Positions 36,942 through 46,990 of a stretch of 64,000 nt of DNA are shown here, one piece after another. The stretch spans positions 3,177,001-3,241,000 of the forward strand of contig JAJFZO010000579.1 in NCBI GenBank assembly GCA_021397835.1. The letters are read 5' to 3'. Source of the stretch: Moringa oleifera (lineage: Eukaryota; Streptophyta; Magnoliopsida; Brassicales; Moringaceae). Position 1 is the stretch's first letter; every line of letters begins with the position of its first letter. Both the position numbers and the translations under genes were made by a program. Below the pieces are notes generated by a model, which saw only the letters and a program-made list of their open reading frames with translations, had not been told where the DNA came from and ran no database searches.

Positions 36942-37848
36942 ACTTTACTTCTGGAGCCATACTTTCCTGATTTTGCTCAGCAATGTCATCTTCAACATCT
37001 TCAGTATTCTGTTGCAACTGATTCACTGGAATGTCTCTCAAGTGGATCACTTCAGGCCTTTTTGTCTCAGAATCTGTTACTTCTGAACTCTTGCCCAAAC
37101 TATCCTTGTACAGAACTTGCTCATTTCAGACTATCCAAGAGTCAGTCTCCGTCAACTGATGATGAAATTACATATATGGGTAAGGTTCCTTATGCTTCTG
37201 CTATTGGGAGTCTAATGTATGCCACAGTATGTACAAGACCGGACATAGCACACGCAGTGGGAGTTGTTAGCAGGTATATGAGCAATCCAGGAAAGCAACA
37301 CTGGGAAGCAGTTAAGTGGATCTTCAGGTATTTGAAGAGCACTGCAGACTTCGCTTTGTACTTCAGAAAAACAGATATGGGCTTGCATGGTTATGTTGAT
37401 GCTGATATGGCTGGTGACATCGACAGCAGAAAAAGTACTACAGGGTATGTTTATACATTGGGTGGTACTGCAATCAGTTGGATGTCTAAACTACAAAAGA
37501 TAGTTGCACTTTCGACCACAGAGGCTGAATATGTTGCTCTTACAGAAGCAAGCAAGGAGATGATATGGTTGTTATCTTTCCTAATGAACTGGGGCACAGG
37601 TTTGAAAAAGGTATGTTGCATTGTGATAGCCAGAGTGCCATTCACTTGGCAAAGAACCCTATGTATCATGCTAGAACGAAGCATATATAAGTCAGATATC
37701 ACTTCATAAGATCAGCTTTGGAAGATGGTGTCTTGTCACTCGAAAAGATACAAGGAAGTCAGAATCCAGCTGATATGCTAACCAAGGTTGTTACAATCAA
37801 GAAACTGAAGTTGTGTACAACTTCAGTGGGGCTTCTCAGCTGCTGATT
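36942..37848 (+). mobile_element. Rearranged Copia fragments: antisense pol piece fused to a second RT/RNase H end
   Basis: 36,942-about 37,127 is the reverse complement of about 34,525-34,712. It is joined to a sense copy of about 35,636-36,359 (37,128-37,848), which repeats the 3' end of pol with a 1-base frameshift near 37,583. The fusion leaves an accidental 301-codon frame (36,804-37,709). As at 32,215, an LTR end abuts antisense internal DNA. Confidence 0.85.
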
Positions 37849-37915
37849 GGGAAGTCATGGCCAGTGCAGGTGGAAGAAACAATTGAGATAATGAATTAGG
37901 CTCCAAGTGGGAGAT

Positions 37916-38261
37916 TGTTGAGTATGTGTGGAGACTTATCTACAAATGGGTATATATTTATCTGAAAAGATATATATTTATCTGAGATGGCATATACTTA
38001 TCTGAAAGGATATATATGCTTATCTGAAAGGGAATATACTCATCCAAAAGAGTATATACTTATCAAAAAGGATATCTTGAGATTCTCACTCATCTATCTT
38101 TTAGGCCTTGGGCTCTACTATATAAAGGGGGGACTTCTACCTATGTAATCATCACAATAGAGAGAGTGAGTAAAGTCCTAGGGTTTTATTCTAGTAGAGT
38201 GAGGGCTAGGGAAACAGTTATCTCTCTTGTAACTTATTTTCATAGTGAAAGGGTTTCCTGT
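37916..38261 (+). mobile_element. Truncated Copia LTR, plus orientation
   Basis: Begins TGTTGAGTATGTGTGGAGAC and matches the first 346 bp of the LTR at 36,429 with only a few differences. It then stops at GGGTTTCCTG where the reverse element's LTR begins. Confidence 0.9.
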
Positions 38262-41200
38262 TGTTGGGAATTTGACAACCAGATCCTTAGTTGATGGATC
38301 AAATATCAAATCCCTATAACCTGAAAGCAACAATAATAAAAGCAAGAAGAAAAGTAGACAATCACAGGAACACAAGATTTATAGTGGTTCACCCTCAATT
38401 GAGAGTTACATCCACTTTGCAGCCACTGCAGGAAACCCTTTCACTATGAAAATAGATTACAAGAGAGATAACTGTTTCCCTAGCCCTCATTCTACTAGAA
38501 TAAAACCTTAGGACTCTTACTCACTCTCTCTGTTGTGTTGATTACATAGGTAGAAGTCCCCCCTTTATATAGTAGAGCCCAAGACCCAAAAGATAGATGA
38601 GTGAGAATCTCAAGATATCCTTTTTGATAAGTATATACTCTTTTGGATGAGTATATTCCCTTTCAGATAAGCATATATATCCTTTCAGATAAGTATATGC
38701 CATCTCAGATAAATATATATCTTTTCAGATAAATATATACCCATTTGTAGATAAGTCTCCACACATACTCAACAATCTCCCACTTGGAGACTAATTCATT
38801 ATCTCAATTGTTTCTTCCACCTGCACTGGCCATGACTTCCCAATCAGCAGCTGAGAAGCCCCACTGAAGTTGTACACAACTTCAGTTTCTCGATTGTAAC
38901 AACCTTGGTTAGCATATCAGCTGGATTCTGACTTCCTTGTATCTTTTCGAGTGACAAGACACCATCTTCCAAAGCTGATCTTATGAATTGATATCTGACT
39001 TGTATATGCTTCGTTCTAGCATGATACATAGGGTTCTTTGCCAAGTGAATGGCACTCTGGCTGTCACAATGCAACATACCTTTTTCAAACTTGTGCCCCA
39101 CTTCATTTAGGAAAGATAACAACCATATCATCTCCTTGCTTGCTTCTGTAAGAGCAACATATTCAGCCTCTGTGGTCGAAAGTGCAACTATCTTTTGTAG
39201 TTTAGACATCCGACTGATTGCAGTACCACCCAATGTATAAACATACCCTGTAGTACTTTTTCTGCTGTCGATATCACCAGCCATATCAGCATCAACATAA
39301 CCATGCAAGCCCATATCTGTTTTTCTGAAGTATAAAGCGAAGTCTGCAGTGCTCTTCAAATACCTGAAGATCCACTTAACTGCTTCCCAGTGTTGCTTTC
39401 CTGGATTGCTCATATACCTGCTAACAACTCCCACTGCATGTGCTATGTCCGGTCTTGTACATACTGTGGCATACATTAGACTCCCAATAGCAGAAGCATA
39501 AGGAACCTTACCCATATATGTAATTTCATCATCAGTTGACGGAGACTGACTCTTGGATAGTCTGAAATGACCAGCCAAAGGTGTACTCACTGGTTTGGCA
39601 CCATCCATTCTGAATCTAGCAAGCACTTTGTTGATGTATTTCTCCTGAGATAGCTTGAGAATTCCCTTTTTCCTGGTGATTCTCATCCCAAGGATTTGTT
39701 TGGCGGAACCCAAATCCTTCATAGCAAACTTCTTTGAAAGCTTACTCTTTAATTTCTCTATCTCATGCAGATTAGCTCCAGCAATTAACATATCATCAAC
39801 ATACAGCAGTAATATAATGTAAGAGTTATCATACCTTTTAACATAACAACAATGGTCTGCCTGGCACCTTAAGAAACCATTGTCACCCATGAAGTTGTCA
39901 AACTTCTTATACCACTGTCTTGGAGCTTGTTTTAACCCATACAAACTTTTCATAAGTTTGCATACCATTTTCTCCTTACCTTTGACTTCAAATCCTTGTG
40001 GCTGTTTCATGTAAATTTCTTCCTCCAAGTCACCATGAAGAAAAGCAGTTTTTACATCCATTTGCTGCAAATGCAAATCTTCCTGAGCCACTAACCCAAG
40101 CACTATTCTGATTGTAGTCAACTTAACCACTGGGGAGAAAATCTCTGTGTAGTCAATACCTTCCTTTTGTTGAAAGCCTTTAACTACTAACCTTGCTTTA
40201 TACCGCTTGTTGCCATCATGTTCTTCTTTTATCCGGTAAACCCATTTGTTCTGCAAGGCCCTTTTTCCATGTGGTAGTTTTGCCAACTCCCATGTTTGAT
40301 TACTGATGAGAGAATTCATCTCATCTTTCATGGCTAACTCCCACTTGATTGATTCATCACCCTGCAAAGCTTCATCAAAACTCTCTGGTTCACCCCTATC
40401 AGTCAACAAGATATAGTTCAGAGATGGTGAAAATCTCTGTGGTGGTCTCACAGTTCTGGAAGATCTTCTCACTTCTGTCACAGGAGTGGTTGGATTTACT
40501 TCTGGAGCCATACTTTCCTGATTTTGCTCAGCAATGTCATCTTCAACTTCTTCAGTATTCTGTTGCAACTGATTCACTGGAATGTCTCTCAAGTGGATCA
40601 CTTCAGGCCTTTTTGTCTCAGAATCTGTTACTTCTGAACTCTTGCCCAAACTATCCTTGTACAGAACTTGCTTATTGAAGATTACATCCCTGCTCCTAAT
40701 GATCTTCCTGTTTTGGCTATCCCAGAAACGATAACCAAACTCATTGTCACCATATCCAATGAAAAAACATTTTTTTGATTTAGGATCAAGTTTGCCTCTA
40801 GCAGCAGCATCAATATGGATATATGACAGGCAACCAAATATTCTTAGAAAAGACAGATTTACCTTTTTGCCACTCCAAACCTCCTCGGGTATTCTGCAAT
40901 CCAAAGGAACTGAAGGGCCCCTATTGATTAAATAGGCTGCAGTGTTAACTGCATCTGCCCAAAATGCCTTGGGCAACCTTGCATGCATTCTCATGCTCCT
41001 TGCACGCTCATTCAGTGTTCTGTTCATCCTTTCTACAACACCATTCTGCTGAGGTGTACCTGGAGTAGTCTTCTCCATCTTGATCCCATTGTCAGCACAA
41101 AACTGTTTGAAATCCCCATCAATGTATTCTCCACCATTCTCAGATCTCAAACACTTAACTTTAAGATTAATTTCATTCTCAACCATGGCTTTCCATTTCC

Positions 41201-43312
41201 TGAAAGCATCAAATACATCAGATTTATTCTTTAGAAAATAAATCCATACCTTTCTGGTTGAGTCATCAATGAAAGTCACATAGTAGCTAGATCCCCCAAG
41301 AGACGTCACAGTCGAAGGCCCCCATACATCTGTATGAACTAACTCTAGTTTTTGCTGCTTCAACTGCTTTCCTGCTTTGGAGAAGCTGACCCTTTTCTGT
41401 TTGCCAAGAATGCAGCTTTCACACAACTTGTGCTCTACAGATTTTAAATCCGGCAAATTACCATTTGCCACCATGACCTTCATTCCCTTTTCACTCATAT
41501 GCCCAAGTCTGCAATGCCATAAGTCAAACTTCATACCAATGTCAATATCAGCCTCTGTATCTTTGCAACTTGAAATCATATAGAGAGTTTCAGTTTTGCT
41601 CCCTTGAGCACCAACCATAGCACCTTTGGTAATTTTCCATGCATTATCATTGAAAATCACCTTATGCCCTTCACTATCAAGCTGTCCAATAGAAATTAGA
41701 TTTCTCATCAACTTTGGCATATGTCTCACCTTTCGAATCTTCCAGATATTTTCATTTGGCATCTTCAATTTAACATCACCCATACCAACAATATTCAAAG
41801 GTTCTCCATCAGCAAGATAAACCTTCCTAAAATTTCCAGCAACATAATTTTTCATTATTTTGCCATATACAGTGGTATGAAAAGATGCCTCAAAATCTAA
41901 AACCTAAGACTCAAGAGGATTATCAATAGCCAAGAGTAAAGTATCATCTACCTCATTTGTTACAGCATTTGCAGTGTCATCTTTATTCTCACATTTTTTC
42001 TTTAGTAAGCAACAATCTTTCTTAATGTGGCCTTTTTTTTTGCAGTTCTAGCATTTCAGATTTCTTTTAGATCTAGATTTGTTTCTTCCATTCCTTGACT
42101 AAGATTTGCCCTTATTGCGATTAGAATTTTTGTCGCTTTCTCTTCCCCTGTTTTCAACATTTAAGGCAGAATTTGCAATTGATGTTTCACCTAAATTGAT
42201 CCTCCGAATCTTTTTTACAAGAGCTTGATCACAAACATCATTGAAGTTTAATTTTGAACTCCCAACATAATTGCTCATTGCTGCTCTCATGGGCTCTCAA
42301 CTATTTGGCAATGATGTCAATAGTATCAAGGCACGTACCTCATCATGAAAGTCAATCTCAATAGAAGATAACTAATTAACAATAGTATTAAACTCATTAA
42401 GATGAGTTGCCACATAATTACCTTCACTCATTTTCAAGTGAAATAGCTTCTTCATGAGAAAAACCTTGTTATTTGCTGAAGGTTTTTCATACATGTTAGA
42501 TAGCACCTTTATCAGACTTGCAATTATTCTCTCCTTCGCCACGTTGTGAGTAACATTCCTTGACAGTGTCAACCGAATAACCCCTAGCACCTGTCTGTCA
42601 AGGAGATCCCAATCGCTTTCTGAAATCTTTTTAGGCTTTTGACCCAAAAGTGGTTCATGCAGCTTTTTCCCATACAGATAATCCTCGATTTGCATTCTCC
42701 AGAAGGCATAATCTGTACCATCGAACTTGATGATCCCATGTGATGAGTTTTCTTCGCTACCCATTGCTTTCAATCTCAAAATCCGAAGCTCTGATACCAG
42801 TTGTTGGGAATTTGACAACCAGATCCTTAGTTGATGGATCAAATATCAAATCCCTATAACCTGAAAGCAACAATAATAAAAGCAAGAAGAAAATAAACAA
42901 CCACAGGAACACAAGATTTATAGTGGTTCACCCTCAATTGAGAGTTACATCCACTTTGCAGCCACTGCAGGAAACCCTTTCACTATGAAAATAGATTACA
43001 AGAGAGATAACTGTTTCCCTAGCCCTCACTCTACTGGAATAAAACCCTAGGACTCTTACTCACTCTTTCTGTTGTGATGTTTACATGGGTAGAAGCCCCC
43101 CCTTTATATAGTAGAGCCCAAGGCCTAAAAGATAGATGTGTGAGAATCTTAAGATATCTTTTTTGATGAGTATATACTCTTTGGATGAGTATATTTCTTT
43201 TCAGATAAGCATATATATCCTTTCAGATAAGTATATGCCATCTCAGATAAATATATATCTTTTCAGATAAATATATACCCATTTGTAGATAAGTCTCCAC
43301 ACATACTCAACA
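38262..43312 (-). mobile_element. Complete but decayed Copia element, minus orientation
   Basis: Both LTRs are present: 38,262-38,774 (513 bp, the 3' LTR) and 42,802-43,312 (511 bp, the 5' LTR), each TG...CA when read on the minus strand. The primer-binding site complement GCTCTGATACCA is at 42,788-42,799. The element belongs to the same family as the plus-strand one. The two LTRs differ at a dozen or more sites, so this insertion is older than the plus-strand copy, whose LTR copies differ at only a few. Confidence 0.93.
38844..42842 (-). pseudogene. Copia Gag-Pol pseudogene of the minus-strand element
   Basis: 38,844-41,855 keeps a 1,003-residue frame from just after the protease through integrase, reverse transcriptase (YVDD present) and RNase H. 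Upstream the protease and Gag parts are broken by stops and small changes: separate frames at 42,099-42,290 and 42,372-42,842, the latter also reading through the LTR junction. The zinc-knuckle region near 42,030-42,060 is damaged. Pol may still be read, but no full polyprotein can be made. Confidence 0.9.
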
Positions 43313-43868
43313 ATCACCAGTAAGGATGCTACTACACAAGACAATGCCACAGAAAATGGACCCGAAGCACGACCATTAGATGTCATGCCATTTGTTGAAA
43401 AACTAGTGGATTTTGCAAAGGATGTTCTACAACCATGCAAATGTCTTCCAGCTAAAATTTTCTCTTTGAGACGACTCAATTCCTGCATTATAGCAACCGA
43501 AGGCACACGCAGTTTTTGCACTCTCATGATATAGCGCTTTCCATAGTTTTATCTTACATTGATTATCCCTTACTTGGGTGGAACACAGTGAGGTCAGAAA
43601 GTGTTGTTTCCTCAAGGCCTCTCTACATCCTCTTACTTACAGAGGTACTCTTCGTAGTTGCAAGAGCGTTTCTTGAAGCTCGAGGAGACGACACTGAGGA
43701 GGCCCCAGAATAGATGCCCAGGGAAGGTGGGGACAACTAGGCAGGAGATGAGAAGCTCTTGGAGATAGGTTTGATTGCATACCAAGCAATTCGTGTCTAT
43801 GCAGTTGTGGTCATTTGTGGTCTCTCCTTTGTATACTTTTGGTTATTCCAGTCTTACCCAGAATTGCT
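43313..43868 (+). pseudogene. Broken plant membrane-protein gene, right part (with right copy of the 365-bp duplication)
   Basis: 43,313-43,677 repeats 31,850-32,214. Beyond it the host reading continues as ARGDDTEEAPE, a stop, and further on an open phrase IGLIAYQAIRVYAVVVICGL with a following SFVYFWLF, again membrane-like. The final hydrophobic part suggests the original protein ended with membrane-spanning helices. The stop after EEAPE and the earlier frameshift show decay that may predate the transposon. Confidence 0.5.
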
Positions 43869-44037
43869 GGGCCATAACATTTTTGTGAAGGGCTACAAAG
43901 TTGCATACATAATATGAAACTTGCCCTTATCTGGAAAACGAATCAGCCTGTGCGCATATCATGTAATCTTTTATTTCGATTCAATTTCCCAATCTTGAAA
44001 TATTGAAGAACATAAGTGTTATTGCAGAAAGAGTAGT

Positions 44038-44161
44038 CTCCCTGGGACAGGGCCGGGTTTGCAGGAAAAGTTGTAATAATGCACATGGTTCCTTAATAAG
44101 GAGTATGTGCTTGTCTCCACCAGGGACAGTTTTGTGTCACCGCAAACCCAGTCCTAGGGAG
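44038..44161. other. Strongly self-complementary 124-nt element inside the snRNA cluster
   Basis: The outer arms pair: CTCCCT with AGGGAG, GGAC with GTCC, and GGGTTTGC with GCAAACCC. Inside are two further hairpins, GCACAT...ATGTGC (with a TTCCTTAATAAGGA-type loop) and TGTC...GACA. The whole would fold as a closed multi-branch RNA. No snRNA promoter element or Sm site was found and it matches no RNA I can name. A diverged copy lacking the 5' arm lies at about 56,055-56,160. Confidence 0.45.
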
Positions 44162-44644
44162 CATCAGGATCTTCAAGCCCCTTTTGAAGTGTCATAGACC
44201 TGTGTTTTTATCAAGGAAGAAAATTCCATAATCAAAACAAATGTAAACTATAAGAATGGGGTAGTTCTGTAAAATATTGTTGAGTCATCTTAATCCAATT
44301 CAATAATCAGAAACAGCTAGATCTTATAAATTGGCTCATTTAACCAAACAAAGATGAAGAAAGTGAAAAACGAAAAGCAGATACAAGAACAAAACCTGAG
44401 ATCACACAAACTATTCTATCCTTCAAAAAGTCATGCTTTATAGATTGAGAGAATTACATGATATGCCCATTGTTGAAGAGGCTACTATTGTCCTATTGTC
44501 CTGTGTGCATTGTTTGTGTGCTGCACTACGTGGGACACCACGTGGGATACTCCGTTAGGTGCTTTTTTCCTTAGTGTTGGATGAGCTACAAGAGGGCGGT
44601 AAAGACCGGAGCAATAAAGAGCCACTGAAACATGTAAACACAGC
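44162..44644. other. Spacer between the structured element and a U2 remnant
   Basis: Non-coding. 44,220-44,400 recurs at about 56,165-56,320 (for example TTGGCTC-TTTAACCAAA), and 44,385-44,452 resembles 25,735-25,770. No gene. Confidence 0.45.
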
Positions 44645-44905
44645 ACATCCTTGTCAGCCTTCGTGTTGAGATTAAGTATGCTATCTATTTTTATCAGTTT
44701 AATATCTGATAGACTTGATAGTATATAATATATATAGCATTCAACTCATGTCAAATATATCAAACTATATGTATTAGGCTATCAGATGATCTATCCACAG
44801 TATATTCAATTTATTTTTCTGAGGGTGATGGCCGGATACAGCTATTGGGGCTTAAATGTGTCACTCATGAATTGCACTACTGCATGGGTGCGGCATACCC
44901 AACCA
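44645..44905 (+). pseudogene. U2 snRNA pseudogene with an internal insertion
   Basis: The 5' U2-like text is eroded (TTGAGATTAAGTATGCTATC), stem-loop IIa survives (TTATCAGTTTAATATCTGAT), and the 3' part reappears after about 90 bp of extra AT-rich DNA (TTATTTTTCTGAGGGTG, GCACTACTGCATGGGTG). The branch-site segment is lost. Confidence 0.7.
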
Positions 44906-45530
44906 AACCAAGTTTCAGATCCTGTGTCTTCAAAGATTTTGTGCATAGTGCTGTTGAATTTGGCTCATTCTTAAAATGTTTCTGAGCTGCTTAGTGGCTT
45001 GGTCATTGCTTTGATATCTTTGATATGAATTGCTCAAAATGTTCACCCACATGGAGAAAACAACATATCTGAACACTAAAGGTAAATATAGATTCAATAA
45101 ATACATATATGTTCTATCAAAATTTATCACTTAAGATGAAGGAGCAATACATCAAATGAACAGAAATTTACTTGGCAAAGATAATCCCTTTAATACATCA
45201 AATGAATTATTGTGGAAACTGAATTCGAGTTGATTTGGAATGGTAAATCCTTAAAACGAAAAGAATTTTTTTCTAGTACTGGCTTTGTAGCAGCTCCACT
45301 TGGTTTGCCTAAATATTGCTACAATTCACTTTCCAGGACTTGTTTCCTATTGATGTTTCTCTATCCGAAAGGAACAATTGCTGAGGATAGAGCCAAGACA
45401 GCTCCCTATACCAATTTAGATAAATTGGTTATAACGAACATAATTGGCAAATCCAATTCCAACTTCCCAATTAAAAGCTTGAGCAGTCCTAACAATCTCA
45501 ACAAATGGCAGTGTTCGTGGCGAAAATGTA
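44906..45530. other. Spacer before the tandem U5 pair
   Basis: Non-coding. The frame at 45,212-45,586 (124 codons) overlaps the U5 promoter and has no family resemblance. Confidence 0.45.
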
Positions 45531-45582
45531 GTCCCACATCGTGGCATGATGAAACCCTAACTGTGCGGACTTGGGTATTAAG
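45531..45582 (+). promoter_or_regulatory. snRNA promoter of U5 at 45,614
   Basis: A perfect GTCCCACATCG at 45,531-45,541 and TATTAAG at 45,576-45,582, 34 bp apart. The TATA box starts 38 bp before the RNA. Confidence 0.88.
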
Positions 45583-45613
45583 TTGAGGCAATGGGTGAAG
45601 CTAAAACTCAGGC

Positions 45614-45739
45614 AGCCGCGCGGTGAGCACAGAGCGAACTATTCTTTCGCCTTTTACTAAAGAATACCGTGTGCTCGCCGCTTAAAGCGGCATACTCTAA
45701 TTTTTGGAGGGGTCGCTCTTTAAATGAGTAGCCCCCTAC
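45614..45739 (+). ncRNA. U5 spliceosomal snRNA, best copy
   Basis: AGCCGCGCGGTGAGCACAGA start, fully paired long stem (GCGGTGAGCAC facing GTGCTCGCCGC), loop CGCCTTTTACTAAAG, Sm site AATTTTTGGAGGGG and a 3' hairpin. About 126 nt. With an ideal promoter this is the U5 copy most likely to be expressed. Confidence 0.95.
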
Positions 45740-46027
45740 CAATTCTATTCAAAGTTTTTGTTATTGTATGTATCACTGGTTGTGTTGAAAAGCACGTTTT
45801 CATTTTCTTTGATAGCAAAATCATGGAGATTAAATAAATAAAATAAGTATTGGAAGCTCAACTAAAATAGGTCTCTCAACATGGCTGCACAAAATGTGAA
45901 AAATGAATATATGGGAGCCTTTCTTGGACCTGAGTTAGATGAGGCCTCAGCACAACAGGTGAAAATTTTCTGGGTAGCTTAGCAGCCAGCTTTGTCATTA
46001 CTTTCAAATGCTCATGGCTGAAAAGTA
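45740..46027. other. Spacer between tandem U5 copies
   Basis: Non-coding. Its start (CAATTCTATTCAAAGTTTTT) is homologous to the flank of the U5 at 25,955 (CAATTTTATTCAAAGCTTTT). Confidence 0.45.
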
Positions 46028-46079
46028 GTCCCACATCGTGGAAAGATGAAACTCAAACCGTGCACAATTGGGTATTAAG
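46028..46079 (+). promoter_or_regulatory. snRNA promoter of U5 at 46,111
   Basis: A perfect GTCCCACATCG at 46,028-46,038 and TATTAAG at 46,073-46,079, 34 bp apart, the same arrangement as the preceding U5. Confidence 0.88.
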
Positions 46080-46110
46080 TTGAAGCAATGTGTGGACTTC
46101 AAATTCAAGC

Positions 46111-46237
46111 AGCCTCGCGGTGAGCACAAAGCGAACTGTTCTTTCGCCTTTTACTAAAGAATACCGTGTGCTCGCCGCTTTAAGTGGCATACTCTTATTT
46201 TTGGAGTGGTTGCACTGAAAAGTTGCAGTCCCCTACC
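46111..46237 (+). ncRNA. U5 spliceosomal snRNA, tandem copy
   Basis: AGCCTCGCGGTGAGCACAAA start, paired stem, intact loop CGCCTTTTACTAAAG, and Sm site ATTTTTGGAGTGG. Small differences from the 45,614 copy lie in loops and the 3' hairpin (GTTGCACTGAAAAGTTGCAG). Likely functional. Confidence 0.93.
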
Positions 46238-46754
46238 AAATCTATTCGAAGCTTTTGCTAAACTGAAATAGCTCTCTCAACGTCACTCGATGTTACTGCA
46301 GAACGAATTAATATGGCAGATTCTTTCTTCTTGGACCTGAGTAACAAGTTATTTTGGAAGAGCACTTTCAAAGCAAAGCTCTGTAACTAACACTTCCGAC
46401 CTTTCTGGCGAGACTGAAGATCTTGCCTGCATCTTTGCTATGTAACTCTGTGAAAAAACATGCAAGTTGTTTTCCGACAATGAAGTTTGGTAAAGAGCTC
46501 TTCCAAACCAAACCAACTCTGCCTATTTCTCGGTTATGCATAGATTTTTAGGATCTTGATTTAGATACTCTACTATTGATAATGCTTCTGCTAAGTATTT
46601 GCTGCAAATATGCAGAAATGTATTTTTCCTTCACGTGTTTGGTTGTAAACTGTGAATAATGAACCCCAAACAATAACAATTAATGTCAGGGACTGTGCCT
46701 TCTTGTGCCACTGTTGGTCCCTTATCTGCCGGCAACCTTTTGGGCTAAGCATTT
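46238..46754. other. Spacer between U5 and the deleted U2
   Basis: Non-coding. It parallels 26,082-26,794 of the first cluster, showing that the U5-spacer-U2 unit was duplicated as a whole. Confidence 0.5.
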
Positions 46755-46807
46755 ATCCCACATGGAAGAGCTACAGAAGGGAGACTGAATGAAAGACAGG
46801 TTATAAC
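46755..46807 (+). promoter_or_regulatory. snRNA promoter of the deleted U2
   Basis: ATCCCACATGG at 46,755-46,765 and TATAAC at 46,802-46,807. The 36-bp gap is slightly longer than in the intact U2 genes (32 bp), so the promoter may be weaker but is not destroyed. Confidence 0.7.
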
Positions 46808-46831
46808 AGTTGCAAAGAAACAGTGTAACTC

Positions 46832-46990
46832 ATACTTTTCTCGGTCTTTTGGCTAAGATCAAGTGTAGTATTTGTTCTTATCAGTTTATTAATTTTTTTC
46901 AGGTAGAAGAGCAACCACAGTAGCTTGCTACTGGGCTCTTCGAGCGTCGCCCACGCGTTGCACTGCCGCCAGGGCGTGGGGCGCCCGACC
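46832..46990 (+). pseudogene. U2 snRNA with a 39-nt internal deletion
   Basis: The 5' part (ATACTTTTCTCGGTCTTTTG, GTAGTA branch-site segment) is nearly intact and the 3' stems are good (GGGCTCTTCGAGCGTCGCCC). From CAGTTTA the sequence jumps to TTAATTTTTTTCAGG. That removes about 39 nt covering the rest of stem-loop IIa and the IIb region, where U2-specific splicing proteins and remodelling act. The Sm site is roughly kept. If transcribed, it would give a defective U2. Confidence 0.88.

Noticed and set aside
36942..38261. A separate solo or partial Copia insertion
   Set aside because: There is no target duplication around it, and the junctions are internal-to-LTR fusions, so it is better explained as part of one rearranged complex.
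44038..44161. A miRNA precursor
   Set aside because: The pairing is split into short stems and a multi-branch loop, not one continuous hairpin with a paired stretch of about 21 nt.
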